Source: Thermoplasmata archaeon
GTDB taxonomy: Archaea; Thermoplasmatota; Thermoplasmata; Lutacidiplasmatales; UBA184
Length of the DNA stretch: 64,000 bases
Assembly: GCA_021817245.1 (NCBI GenBank)
Contig: JAKAVQ010000001.1
Span: 62,001-126,000 of the forward strand
Direction of reading: 5' to 3'
Positions 1-7,037 of the stretch are shown in pieces (positions within the stretch are counted from its first letter, which is position 1; every line of letters starts with the position of its first letter). The position numbers were made by a program, and so were the translations under genes. The notes below the pieces were generated by a model, which was given only the letters and a program-made list of their open reading frames with translations, ran no database searches and was not told the origin of the DNA.

Positions 1-334
1 CGAACTCGAAGTCCGCCGCGGTGAGGTTCGGCGTGGCCCCGACCGCCTGGGCGACCACGGTCGCCGTCGGCTTCACGGCGTAGGGATGCGACTCCGACCC
101 GACGTAGATCGCCCCGATCTGCTGAGGGTCGATCGCACCGCGCACGAGCGCGGTGCGGAGTGACTCGGTCGAGATCGTGATCGTGTCCTCGTCGGGGGAG
201 GGGACGCTCTTGCGGTGGACATTCAGGCTCTGCCCCATCGCGGCCCCGTCGGACCCCCAGACCCGGCCGATCTCCTCGGGCGTGATCCGGTAGCGAGGGA
301 CGTAGGCACCGTAGCTCACGATTCCTGCTTGCAT
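1..334 (-). CDS. Hydroxymethylglutaryl-CoA synthase, archaeal type (5' part; gene runs off the window)
   Basis: This is the first 111 codons of archaeal HMG-CoA synthase, which condenses acetoacetyl-CoA with acetyl-CoA in the mevalonate pathway for isoprenoid lipids. I translated the reverse strand from the ATG at 334. The product begins [17 protein letters not shown] and contains [15 protein letters not shown] and [12 protein letters not shown], which closely match archaeal HMGS N-termini. The catalytic cysteine lies beyond the window edge. A GGGAG stretch precedes the ATG. The regulator gene ends 16 bases upstream, so the two are probably cotranscribed. Its usual partners, thiolase and the OB-fold protein, lie about 25 kb away at 25616-27342. 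Confidence 0.9.
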   Translation of the reverse strand, partial: MQAGIVSYGAYVPRYRITPEEIGRVWGSDGAAMGQSLNVHRKSVPSPDEDTITISTESLRTALVRGAIDPQQIGAIYVGSESHPYAVKPTATVVAQAVGATPNLTAADFEF

Positions 335-350
335 TCGATCTCCCTTCTGT

Positions 351-1028
351 TCAGAGTTCCTCGAGCCGTTCGATCAACGCCGGGGCGCTGAACGGGGTCG
401 TGAGGAGAGGAATGTTCTCGACCTCGGAGAGTCGGACCGCGAGCGGGTCCACGCGACCCGGGGCCGCGAAGACGACCGCCGCGGGCTTGAGCGGGTGCGC
501 GCGGATCGCGACCATCGGCGATCGCCCGTACTTCACGTTCGAGAAGATCAGCGCGCGCTGGGTCGTCCAGCCGTAGACCTCGACGAACCGCGAGGCATCG
601 ATCGCGAGGATCGCACGAGGGGCGTCGAGCACGGTGAAGCCGTGGATGTCCCGGTGGAGGTCGACCCGGCTCACCGCCCGCGCCTCGAGCCGGTCCGCAA
701 GCGTCTTCAGAGGGATCGCGACCGCGAACTCGCGCATCCCCAGGATCCCGTCCGAGTGGGGACGAATGCCCAGCCGCTGGCCGACCCGGCCGCCGTTCTG
801 GACGTCGAGCGCGAGGAGGGCGTCGACGTATCGGCGGATGAAGCCGGCTCCCGGGCTGGCGCGCCGCTCCGACTCGTAGTCGCTGATCACGGAGGGGACA
901 GTCGAGAGGTGCTTCGCGAGGTCCCGCTGCGAGATCGCGAAGTCCTCCCGCCACTTCCGCAGCGTGCGGCCCGGATGAGGGGAGAGGACGACCTCGCCGG
1001 CGATCTTTTCGCGGATCTCCGCTTCCAC
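351..1028 (-). CDS. Helix-turn-helix (XRE-type) transcriptional regulator beside HMG-CoA synthase
   Basis: This is a 225-residue DNA-binding protein. Residues about 22-75 form a Cro/C1-type helix-turn-helix ([19 protein letters not shown], then [17 protein letters not shown]). The rest is a regulatory domain of the kind found in a widespread archaeal regulator family (COG1709-like) that often lies next to the HMGS gene. The start is a GTG at 1028; a TATA box about 27 bases upstream makes the mRNA leaderless and fixes this start. It precedes HMG-CoA synthase by 16 bases, so it probably controls the mevalonate pathway or its own operon. The ligand is unknown. Confidence 0.85.
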   Translation of the reverse strand: MEAEIREKIAGEVVLSPHPGRTLRKWREDFAISQRDLAKHLSTVPSVISDYESERRASPGAGFIRRYVDALLALDVQNGGRVGQRLGIRPHSDGILGMREFAVAIPLKTLADRLEARAVSRVDLHRDIHGFTVLDAPRAILAIDASRFVEVYGWTTQRALIFSNVKYGRSPMVAIRAHPLKPAAVVFAAPGRVDPLAVRLSEVENIPLLTTPFSAPALIERLEEL

Positions 1029-1052
1029 GAGCTCGGTCGAGGCGTCCTCCGG

Positions 1053-1058
1053 TATAAA
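1053..1058 (-). promoter_or_regulatory. TATA box for regulator-HMGS operon
   Basis: TTTATA on the minus strand, centred about 27 bases before the GTG at 1028. This is the spacing expected for a leaderless archaeal transcript. Confidence 0.7.
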
Positions 1059-1130
1059 TCGCTGCGCGTCCTGTCGGTGCTAAGGCTCGACATCTGCCGA
1101 AGGGGCCGCGACCGCCGCCGGGCGGACAGG

Positions 1131-1237
1131 TGGACCGGGCGAGATGCTCCGGCCCGGGGCGAGCGCTTGCCCCGGACCATTTGAACTCGCGACCTCTACC
1201 TTGCCAAGGTAGCGATCTTCCGCTGATCTACCGGCCC
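1131..1237 (-). tRNA. tRNA-Ala (anticodon GGC) interrupted by an intron in the T-loop
   Basis: The minus strand folds into a complete tRNA once a 35-base intron (1145-1179) is removed. The acceptor GGGCCGG pairs with CCGGTCC and includes the G3:U70 wobble pair that marks alanine tRNAs. The discriminator is A73 at 1131. The D-stem is GATC/GATC, the anticodon stem is CTACC/GGTAG with loop TTGGCAA (anticodon GGC), and the T-stem is GCGAG/CTCGC. Without splicing the T-arm cannot form. The mature tRNA is 72 bases with loop TTCAAAT. Only CC of the CCA end follows in the genome. A TATA box lies about 30 bases upstream. Confidence 0.92.
1145..1179 (-). other. tRNA intron at position 59/60 (T-loop) of tRNA-Ala
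   Basis: This 35-base intron interrupts the T-loop between A59 and U60. Its ends form a bulge-helix-bulge: the outer helix is the T-stem (GCGAG/CTCGC), a short central helix pairs U54-C56 with intron bases near its 3' end, the bulges are AAU and CAU, and a 10-bp inner helix is GGTCCGGGGC/GCCCCGGGCC. Exact cut sites are ambiguous by up to two bases because AT recurs at both ends. I placed them by analogy with the tRNA-His intron in this window. Confidence 0.82.
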
Positions 1238-1265
1238 ACGCCGAGCGGCCGAGGCCCGGGGCGGG

Positions 1266-1273
1266 ATAATACC
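1266..1273 (-). promoter_or_regulatory. TATA box for tRNA-Ala
   Basis: GGTATTAT on the minus strand, about 32 bases upstream of the tRNA 5' end and AT-rich within a GC-rich stretch. Confidence 0.6.
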
Positions 1274-1383
1274 TTCTCCGTCCCGCCCTTCCGCCGGGTC
1301 GCTTTCCGCTCGGGGCCGGCCGTCGCGCAGAGCGCGCGGTACCCTCGACCCGGCGTCTCGCCGGCGCGCGTTGGAGCCAAACG

Positions 1384-1389
1384 CTTAAG
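1384..1389 (+). promoter_or_regulatory. TATA-like box for the 1417 gene pair
   Basis: CTTAAG about 30 bases before the ATG at 1417; implies a very short or absent leader. Confidence 0.5.
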
Positions 1390-1416
1390 CGGCCGGGTCG
1401 GCATCGACTCGCCGCG

Positions 1417-1776
1417 ATGGCGGACGGGGGTGCCTCCGGCGAGCCGATCGACGTGCTCGTGAAGAGCACGCGCGACCTCCTCCGCCCCGAAGAGCTCGTG
1501 CGGGAGGCGACCCGCGATATCGTCAAGGACGAGATTCGGCGCCACCTCGAAAAGACGCTGCACGAGGACCCGAAGCTCCAGCAGGCCCTCAAGGACGCGG
1601 TCCGCGACCTGCTCGAAGCGCGCGCGAACGAGTACGCGGCGCTCCTCCGGGTGGGGGCCGCGACCGCACGTCTTGGGCTCTCGGCCTTGCCTCCCGACGT
1701 GCGCCGGGCGGTCATGAAGGACCTTGTCGACCTCTTGTCGAAGGAGCTCGGCCAGATCGTCGAGAGGTCGCTCTAA
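1417..1776 (+). CDS. Hypothetical helical protein upstream of PAC2 protein
   Basis: A 119-residue protein that I do not recognise. It is rich in charged residues and predicted largely alpha-helical (for example VREATRDIVKDEIRRHLEKTL), with no transmembrane segment and no cysteines. It starts at the ATG at 1417 behind a TATA-like box. The PAC2-family gene begins three bases after its stop, so the two form an operon and may work together, for example as a helical partner of the chaperone-like protein. That link is inference from position only. Confidence 0.7.
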   Translation: MADGGASGEPIDVLVKSTRDLLRPEELVREATRDIVKDEIRRHLEKTLHEDPKLQQALKDAVRDLLEARANEYAALLRVGAATARLGLSALPPDVRRAVMKDLVDLLSKELGQIVERSL

Positions 1777-1779
1777 CCC

Positions 1780-2595
1780 ATGCCGATGGCGCCGGACCAG
1801 GTCCGGATCTACGAGATCAAGCGCGTCGACGTCGAGGGCGCGATCGTCATCGACGGTTTCCCTTCCGTCGGTCTGGTCAGCTCGATCGTCGCGAACTACC
1901 TCATCGACACGCTCGATATGGAGCAGATCGGGATCGTCGAGTCCCCGGCATTCCCCACGGTCTCGCTCGTGCGGAACGGGAATCCGCAGCATCCCGTGCG
2001 GATCTACGCCGGGCGCCCTCCGGCCGACCGGGCCGGGCGGGGCGCCGACAAGATCGTCGCGTTCGTCTCCGAGTTCCACCCCGCGCCGACGATCATCCAT
2101 CCCCTCGCCACGACGATCCTCGACTGGGTGCAGGAGCAGCGGTGCTCCCTGCTCGTCTCCCCGGAGGGCCTGGTCGTCGAGGCCGCCCCGACGTCGGGCC
2201 GACCGCCGCGGGCGCCGCGCCTCAACGACGTGAAGGTCTACGGGGTTGCGAGCACCCGGAAAGCCCGGGACCTCTACATCGAGCCGAACATGATCCCGTT
2301 CGTGGAGGGGGTCATCACCGGGATCGCCGGCGTCCTCCTGAACGAGGGACGCCGCCGCGGCTTTGACGTCCTGACGTTCCTCGCCGAGGCGCAGTCCGAC
2401 TACCCGGACGCGCGCGCGGCGGCGAAGGTCATCGAGACGATCAACCGGATCCTGCTCCGGACGCCGCTCGACCCGGTGCCGCTCTACGCGGAGGCGGAGC
2501 GGATCGAGCAGCAACTCCTGTCGATCCAGCGGCATGCGGCCGACCGGACGCGCGCCGAGACGGCAACGCCGCAGTCCCAGCCGATGTACCGCTGA
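1780..2595 (+). CDS. PAC2 family protein (proteasome assembly chaperone-like)
   Basis: A 271-residue soluble protein of the PAC2/DUF75 family, related to eukaryotic proteasome assembly chaperone 2 and archaeal PbaB. The N-terminal core VEGAIVIDGFPSVGLVSSIVANYLIDTL is characteristic, as is the later MIPFVEGVITGIAGVLLNEGRRRG region. The C-terminal 40 residues are hydrophilic. The family is thought to help assemble proteasome or related complexes, though archaeal functions are little tested. The last ~155 bases overlap, antisense, the 3' end of the convergent aminotransferase gene. Confidence 0.88.
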   Translation: MPMAPDQVRIYEIKRVDVEGAIVIDGFPSVGLVSSIVANYLIDTLDMEQIGIVESPAFPTVSLVRNGNPQHPVRIYAGRPPADRAGRGADKIVAFVSEFHPAPTIIHPLATTILDWVQEQRCSLLVSPEGLVVEAAPTSGRPPRAPRLNDVKVYGVASTRKARDLYIEPNMIPFVEGVITGIAGVLLNEGRRRGFDVLTFLAEAQSDYPDARAAAKVIETINRILLRTPLDPVPLYAEAERIEQQLLSIQRHAADRTRAETATPQSQPMYR

Positions 2596-3817
2596 TCCGG
2601 CGGTCCCCGACTCGCTCCAGGAGCTCGCGAACCCCCCGCACGAGCGCGTCCGCGTCGTCCGCGCCGTTGTAGAGATAGAACGAGGCGCGCAGGTTGCCGG
2701 GCAGCCCTCGGGCCGCATAGAACGAGTGGACGCAGTGCATGCCGGAACGGACCATCACCCCGTGGCCCTCGTCGAGGAAGATCGCCGCGTCGTGGGGATC
2801 GACCCCTTCCAGCGAGAAGGCGAAGATGCTCGGGCGATCCTGGGGGTCCTCGGGCCCCCAGCGCCGGACCCGCGGGTCCCCGGCGAACGCCGCGGAGACC
2901 CGACGGTTGACCCGGAGCTCCCGCGCGCGCACCTCGTCGAGCCCGACCGCTTCGAGGTAGTCGAGGCCGGCGTGCGCGCCGAGGACGCCGGCGTAGTTCT
3001 GCAGGCCTGCTTCGAAGCGGTGCGGCGCCGGACGGAGCGCGTGGTCGGTGAGGGTGCTCCACTCCACCGTCTCGCCGCCGACCACGAGCGGGCGGAGGTC
3101 CTCGAGCACTTCGGGCCGGCCCGCGAGGACCCCGACCCCGCTCGGGCCGAGCATCTTGTGCGCCGATAGCGCGTAGAAGTCGATCCCGATGCGATCGAGC
3201 TCGGGTCGTTCGTGGGGGGCAGCCTGGCATCCATCGATCAGCACGAGCGCCCCGCGATCGTGCGCCCGTTCGGTGATCTCGCGCACGGGCAGCGACCGGC
3301 CGTCGAGGTTCGACGTGTGGAAGAGGCTCACGAGACGCACCGAGGGGACGAGGTGTCGCTCGAGCTCCTCGGGATCGAACGCGCCGTCCTCGCGGAGCGG
3401 GAGCACCTCGATCCGGATCCCGCGTTCTCGGGCGAGACGCTGCCACAGGATCAGGTTCGAGTTGTGCTCCCGGTCGGAGATGAGCACCCGCTCTCCTCGC
3501 TTCCAGCGCAGCCCTTCTCCGACCTGGTGGATCGCCTCTGTCGCGTTGCGGAGGAAGACGATCCCGCGCGGGTCGGAGCGTCCGAGGTAACGCGCGAACG
3601 CGCGCCGCGCCCCCTCGAACCGGCGGGAGACCTCCTCCGAGAAGCGGTGCAGGCTACGGCCGGCGCATCCCGGATAGTCGCGGTAGTACTCCTCCATCGC
3701 CCGAAGGACGGGCCGCGGGACGAGCGACATGCACGCCGAGTCAAGGTAGACCGGGGGTAGACGGTCCCGATCCCTCGCGAGCGCCGGGAAGTCCGCGGGT
3801 CGGCCGCCCCGGCTCAC
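2441..3817 (-). CDS. Class V aminotransferase, SufS/IscS-like cysteine desulfurase
   Basis: A PLP enzyme of the cysteine desulfurase family that would remove sulfur from cysteine for Fe-S or thio-cofactor synthesis. It contains VYLDSACMSLVPRPV near the N-terminus, EHNSNLILWQRLA, the PLP lysine in SAHKMLGPSG, and a candidate persulfide cysteine in RSGMHCVHSF. The start is the GTG at 3817, which overlaps the stop of the upstream M20 gene (GTGA). At 458 residues it is about 50 longer than usual. The extra low-complexity C-terminal tail is antisense to the PAC2 gene, because no stop occurs until 2441. No scaffold gene (sufB, sufC) is adjacent. Confidence 0.85.
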   Translation of the reverse strand: MSRGGRPADFPALARDRDRLPPVYLDSACMSLVPRPVLRAMEEYYRDYPGCAGRSLHRFSEEVSRRFEGARRAFARYLGRSDPRGIVFLRNATEAIHQVGEGLRWKRGERVLISDREHNSNLILWQRLARERGIRIEVLPLREDGAFDPEELERHLVPSVRLVSLFHTSNLDGRSLPVREITERAHDRGALVLIDGCQAAPHERPELDRIGIDFYALSAHKMLGPSGVGVLAGRPEVLEDLRPLVVGGETVEWSTLTDHALRPAPHRFEAGLQNYAGVLGAHAGLDYLEAVGLDEVRARELRVNRRVSAAFAGDPRVRRWGPEDPQDRPSIFAFSLEGVDPHDAAIFLDEGHGVMVRSGMHCVHSFYAARGLPGNLRASFYLYNGADDADALVRGVRELLERVGDRRISGTSAGTAALPSRRASGRPHAAGSTGVAARSAPPPRRAAPGRAASGAGSG

Positions 3818-5010
3818 GGGGGGCTCCGCTGAAGACCTTCGGCCGCCGCCGCGAGCGCCGCCGCCCCGATCACGAGCGTCCGCTCGTCCGGAGCGAAAGT
3901 GGCACTGTGCAGGCTCGCGGGATGACCGGGGACCCCGACGCCAAGGCGCAGGAAGGTGCCCGGGACCCGCTCGAGGTACCGCGAGAAGTCCTCGGCGCCC
4001 ATGATCGGGTGGTCGACCTCGATGACGTTGGCCCGCCCGAGCTCCACGGAGAGCGCTTCGGCGACGACGTGCGTCGCGGCGGGGTGGTTGACGAGCGGCG
4101 GATAGCCGCGTTCGTAGACGATCCGGAGCCGGGCGCCGAGGCTCGCCGCGATCGCGCGGGCCCGCCGGCGCAGCGCGGCTTCCATCCGGTCCCGGGTGCC
4201 CTCCCGGAGTGTTCGTACGGTCCCTTCGAGCACGACCTCGTCCGGCAGGATGTTGTGTCGGGTCCCCCCGTGGATCGACCCGACGCTGACCACGACGGGG
4301 TCGAGCGGGTCCCGGACCCGACTTACCAGCGCCTGAAGGCCGGTGACGATCTCCGCGGCGACCAAGATCGCGTCCGGTCCCTGGTGGGGGGTGGCGGCGT
4401 GGCCCCCCCGTCCCCGCACGGTGATGCGGAAAAAGTCGGCGGCGGCCATGGTCGGCCCCGTGCGCCATCCGACGCGGCCGAGCGGGAGGCTCGGGTCGAC
4501 GTGCTGGCCGACGACGTAGGCCACCTTTGGCCGATCGAGCGCGCCCCGCTCGATGAGCGGGAGCGCGCCCCCCCGGTTCCCCTCTTCCTCCGCTGGCTGG
4601 AACAGGAGGCGGACCGGTCCGAGGTTGGGGGCGGTAGGCCGGGAAAGGAGGCTCGCCGCCCCCAGCACGCACGTCATGTGCACATCGTGTCCGCACGCAT
4701 GCATCCGTCCGGGATTGCGGGAAGCGAACGGGAGACCGGTCGCCTCCGTGACGGGGAGTGCGTCCATGTCGGCACGTAGGGCGACCACGGGACCCGAACG
4801 GTCGGCCCCAATCGTCGCGACGACGCCCGGGAAATCGTCGAAAGTACGGTAGGGGATCCCGAGCTCGTCGAGGGCCCGGACGATCTTCTCCCGGGTCTTC
4901 TGCTCGTGGAGAGAGAGCTCCGGCTCCTCATGGAAGGCGGTCCTCCAGGTGCGCATCGCCGGGAGGATGCGACGAGCGAGTCCGGTCCAGGGATCGTGGA
5001 GTCGGGCCAT
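3814..5010 (-). CDS. M20 family metallopeptidase / amidohydrolase
   Basis: A 398-residue zinc hydrolase of the M20D amidohydrolase group (N-acyl amino acid amidohydrolase, carboxypeptidase Ss1-like). It removes acyl or amino groups from modified amino acids or short peptides. Metal ligands are visible: RADMDALPV, CGHDVHMTCVLG, the EEEG general base/ligand region, and a late histidine in SLHSATFAPDE. The dimerisation domain sits near residues 180-290 (FFRITVRGRGGHAATPHQG). The ATG at 5010 lies 25 bases below a TATA box, so the mRNA is leaderless. It is translationally coupled to the downstream desulfurase-like gene; the exact substrate is unknown. Confidence 0.88.
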   Translation of the reverse strand: MARLHDPWTGLARRILPAMRTWRTAFHEEPELSLHEQKTREKIVRALDELGIPYRTFDDFPGVVATIGADRSGPVVALRADMDALPVTEATGLPFASRNPGRMHACGHDVHMTCVLGAASLLSRPTAPNLGPVRLLFQPAEEEGNRGGALPLIERGALDRPKVAYVVGQHVDPSLPLGRVGWRTGPTMAAADFFRITVRGRGGHAATPHQGPDAILVAAEIVTGLQALVSRVRDPLDPVVVSVGSIHGGTRHNILPDEVVLEGTVRTLREGTRDRMEAALRRRARAIAASLGARLRIVYERGYPPLVNHPAATHVVAEALSVELGRANVIEVDHPIMGAEDFSRYLERVPGTFLRLGVGVPGHPASLHSATFAPDERTLVIGAAALAAAAEGLQRSPP

Positions 5011-5032
5011 CGGTCGCGCAATCCGGCGGGCG

Positions 5033-5038
5033 ATATAA
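5033..5038 (-). promoter_or_regulatory. TATA box for M20-desulfurase operon
   Basis: TTATAT on the minus strand, about 25 bases before the ATG at 5010; leaderless spacing. Confidence 0.65.
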
Positions 5039-5162
5039 TCCGTCCGAGGTCCGCGCGGATCGGCGCGGGAAGGTACGGGCGCCCGGGTTCCTTCCGGCGT
5101 CCGGCCCTCGGTCGACGGGCAGCGCGGGGAGACGGCCGGCGCCCGAGCCTCCCCTCCGGGGC

Positions 5163-5167
5163 TATAT
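5163..5167 (+). promoter_or_regulatory. TATA box for ABC exporter operon
   Basis: TATAT about 40 bases before the ATG at 5206. It is divergent from the M20 promoter. Confidence 0.5.
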
Positions 5168-5205
5168 CGGGTGTGCCGCTCGCAGAGGCGGCGAGTCTCG
5201 TGTCG

Positions 5206-6138
5206 ATGATCCACGCGGTCGGGCTGACCAAGCGTTTCGGGAACCTGACCGCCGTCGAGGAGCTGAGCCTCGACGTGCACGAGGGGGAGGTGTTCGGGTT
5301 CCTCGGCCCGAACGGTGCCGGGAAGACGACCACGGTCCGGATGCTCACGAGCCTCATCTCGAGGTCGAGCGGAACGGCCGAGGTCGCCGGCTGCACGCTC
5401 GGTCGGGACGCCGACGAACTCGAGCTGCGGCGCCGGATCGGCCTTCTCCCCGAGAACGTGGGGCTCTACGAGAGCACGAGCGCCGTCCAGAACCTCGAGT
5501 ACTTCGGACGGCTCCACCGGCTCCCGGAGGCGAAGCTCCGTGCGAACATCGAGCGACTGCTGAGGATGATGGACCTCTGGAACGAGCGCGACCGCCCGAT
5601 TGCCACCTATTCGAAGGGAATGAAACAGAAGGTCGCGATCGCCCGGGCACTGGTGCACGACCCGGTCCTCCTCTTCCTGGACGAACCGACGGCGAACCTC
5701 GACCCCGAGTCCGCGAAGACCGTCCGGGACTTCATCCTCGAGCTGAAGAAGGAGCGCAGGACGATCTTCCTCAACACCCATCACCTGGACGAAGCGGAGC
5801 GGATCTGCGATCGGGTGGGGATCCTCCGCACGCGACTCCTGACGGTCGGATCTCCCGAAGCGCTCCGAGACCGTCTGTGGGGGAGCCGCACGGTCGTCCG
5901 GGTCGAGCGACCGTCCGAGGCGCTCGTCGTCGCCATCACGGACCGTCTCGGTCCGCGCAAGGTCGAGATCTCGGGCGATACGATGGTCGTCGAAGTGACG
6001 GATCCCGACCGCGACAACCCGGAGATCGCCGCCGCGGTGGTCGGTGCGGGGGGGCGTCTCCGCCAGATCTCCCAGCTCTCGCCGTCGCTCGAGGAGGTCT
6101 ACCTGCGCCTGATCCACGAGCAGGGGAGCGCAGGATGA
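5206..6138 (+). CDS. ABC-2 type transporter ATP-binding protein
   Basis: A 310-residue cytoplasmic ATPase that powers the membrane protein encoded next to it. Walker A is GPNGAGKTT (residue ~37), the Q-loop region follows, the signature is YSKGMKQK in place of LSGGQ, Walker B is LLFLDEPTANLD, and the switch histidine is in NTHHLDEAE. The C-terminal ~80 residues form the extra domain typical of DrrA/CcmA-like exporters. I chose the ATG at 6206 bases from family alignment logic, that is the ATG at 5206 giving MIHAVGLTKRFGN; in-frame GTGs at 5173 and 5200 are alternatives. The stop overlaps the permease start (ATGA). The substrate is unknown. Confidence 0.9.
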   Translation: MIHAVGLTKRFGNLTAVEELSLDVHEGEVFGFLGPNGAGKTTTVRMLTSLISRSSGTAEVAGCTLGRDADELELRRRIGLLPENVGLYESTSAVQNLEYFGRLHRLPEAKLRANIERLLRMMDLWNERDRPIATYSKGMKQKVAIARALVHDPVLLFLDEPTANLDPESAKTVRDFILELKKERRTIFLNTHHLDEAERICDRVGILRTRLLTVGSPEALRDRLWGSRTVVRVERPSEALVVAITDRLGPRKVEISGDTMVVEVTDPDRDNPEIAAAVVGAGGRLRQISQLSPSLEEVYLRLIHEQGSAG

Positions 6139-6878
6139 GGCTCTCGCAGGCCTGGCTGGTCGCGCGCCATGACCTCAACCTCTACCGCCACCGGCGCACG
6201 ATCCTCTACACCCTCGTCGCGTTCCCGCTCGGGGTCGCGATCGGGTTCCCGGTCCTGGTACGGTACCTCCTCTCCCGCGTCGGCCCCGCGAGCATTCCGA
6301 GCCCCGTGCTCGTCGGGCTCATCGACTCCTTCAGCTTCTTCTTCGTGATCGCGTCGGCGACCCTTCCGATCGCGGTGGCGTCCTACAGCATCGTGGGCGA
6401 GAAGATCGAGAAGAGCCTCGAGCCGCTGCTCGCGACCCCGACGACCGACGGGGAGATCCTGCTCGGGAAGGCGCTCGCCGCGCTCGTGCCGACCCTGGCC
6501 GCGATCTGGGCCAGTTCGGTCCTGTACATGGTCCTCATGGACCGGGTGACGGTCGGTCACCTGGGCTACCTCTTCTACCCCAACGCGGAGATCGCGGTGG
6601 TCCTGCTCGCGCTTGCGCCGCTCGCCTGCCTCTTCGCGGTCGAGGTCTCGATCCTGATCTCCGCACGGGTCGCGGACGTGAGGACCGCCCAGCAGATCGG
6701 AGGGATCGTCTTCCTGCCGTTCGTCCTTCTCTACGTCGTGAGCGAGGTCGGGATCGTGACGCTGGACACGCTCCACCTCCTCGCCGTCTCGGGCGGGCTC
6801 GCCCTCGTGACGCTCGGCCTCTTCGCTCTGAGCCGACGGGCGTTCGAGCGGGAGGAGATCCTGACCCGCTGGAAGTGA
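6135..6878 (+). CDS. ABC-2 type transporter permease
   Basis: A 247-residue integral membrane protein with about six hydrophobic segments, including TILYTLVAFPLGVAIGFPVL, FFFVIASATLPIAVASYSIV, LAPLACLFAVEVSILIS and LLAVSGGLALVTLGLFAL. The motif IVGEKIEKSLEPLLATPTTDGEIL is typical of ABC-2 permeases (NatB/ABC2 family) and is the coupling-helix area. It overlaps the ATPase gene by four bases, so the two make an exporter. The exported compound could be a lipid, sodium, drug or peptide and cannot be read from sequence. Confidence 0.88.
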   Translation: MRLSQAWLVARHDLNLYRHRRTILYTLVAFPLGVAIGFPVLVRYLLSRVGPASIPSPVLVGLIDSFSFFFVIASATLPIAVASYSIVGEKIEKSLEPLLATPTTDGEILLGKALAALVPTLAAIWASSVLYMVLMDRVTVGHLGYLFYPNAEIAVVLLALAPLACLFAVEVSILISARVADVRTAQQIGGIVFLPFVLLYVVSEVGIVTLDTLHLLAVSGGLALVTLGLFALSRRAFEREEILTRWK

Positions 6879-6952
6879 GGGGACCCTGCCCTCCGGCCGA
6901 CCGCGGGCCGGCGACCGACCGCGACGGTCGCGGGACGGTAATCATTTACCTT

Positions 6953-6959
6953 TTTATAT
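6953..6959 (+). promoter_or_regulatory. TATA box and leader of dnaK
   Basis: TTTATAT in an AT-rich island (about 6938-6984). Transcription should begin near 6984, leaving a ~54-base leader with a strong GGAGG ribosome binding site at 7023-7027. This leadered layout differs from most genes here. Confidence 0.7.
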
Positions 6960-7037
6960 GAGTGCATACTTATCGATAACGCAATCAAGCCGGGCAGACC
7001 CGGGCCCGCCCGCGGTCCGCACGGAGGAAGTCACGAT

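Noticed and set aside
1228-2718. 496-codon minus-strand frame across the PAC2 operon
   Set aside because: It is antisense to two well-supported genes and shows low-complexity Arg/Asp-rich shadow composition.
4758-6878. Long reading frames antisense or out of frame to the ABC transporter and M20 genes (up to ~700 codons)
   Set aside because: They are Arg/Pro/Gly-rich, lack domains and result from GC-rich codon bias; the real genes in other frames have clear motifs.
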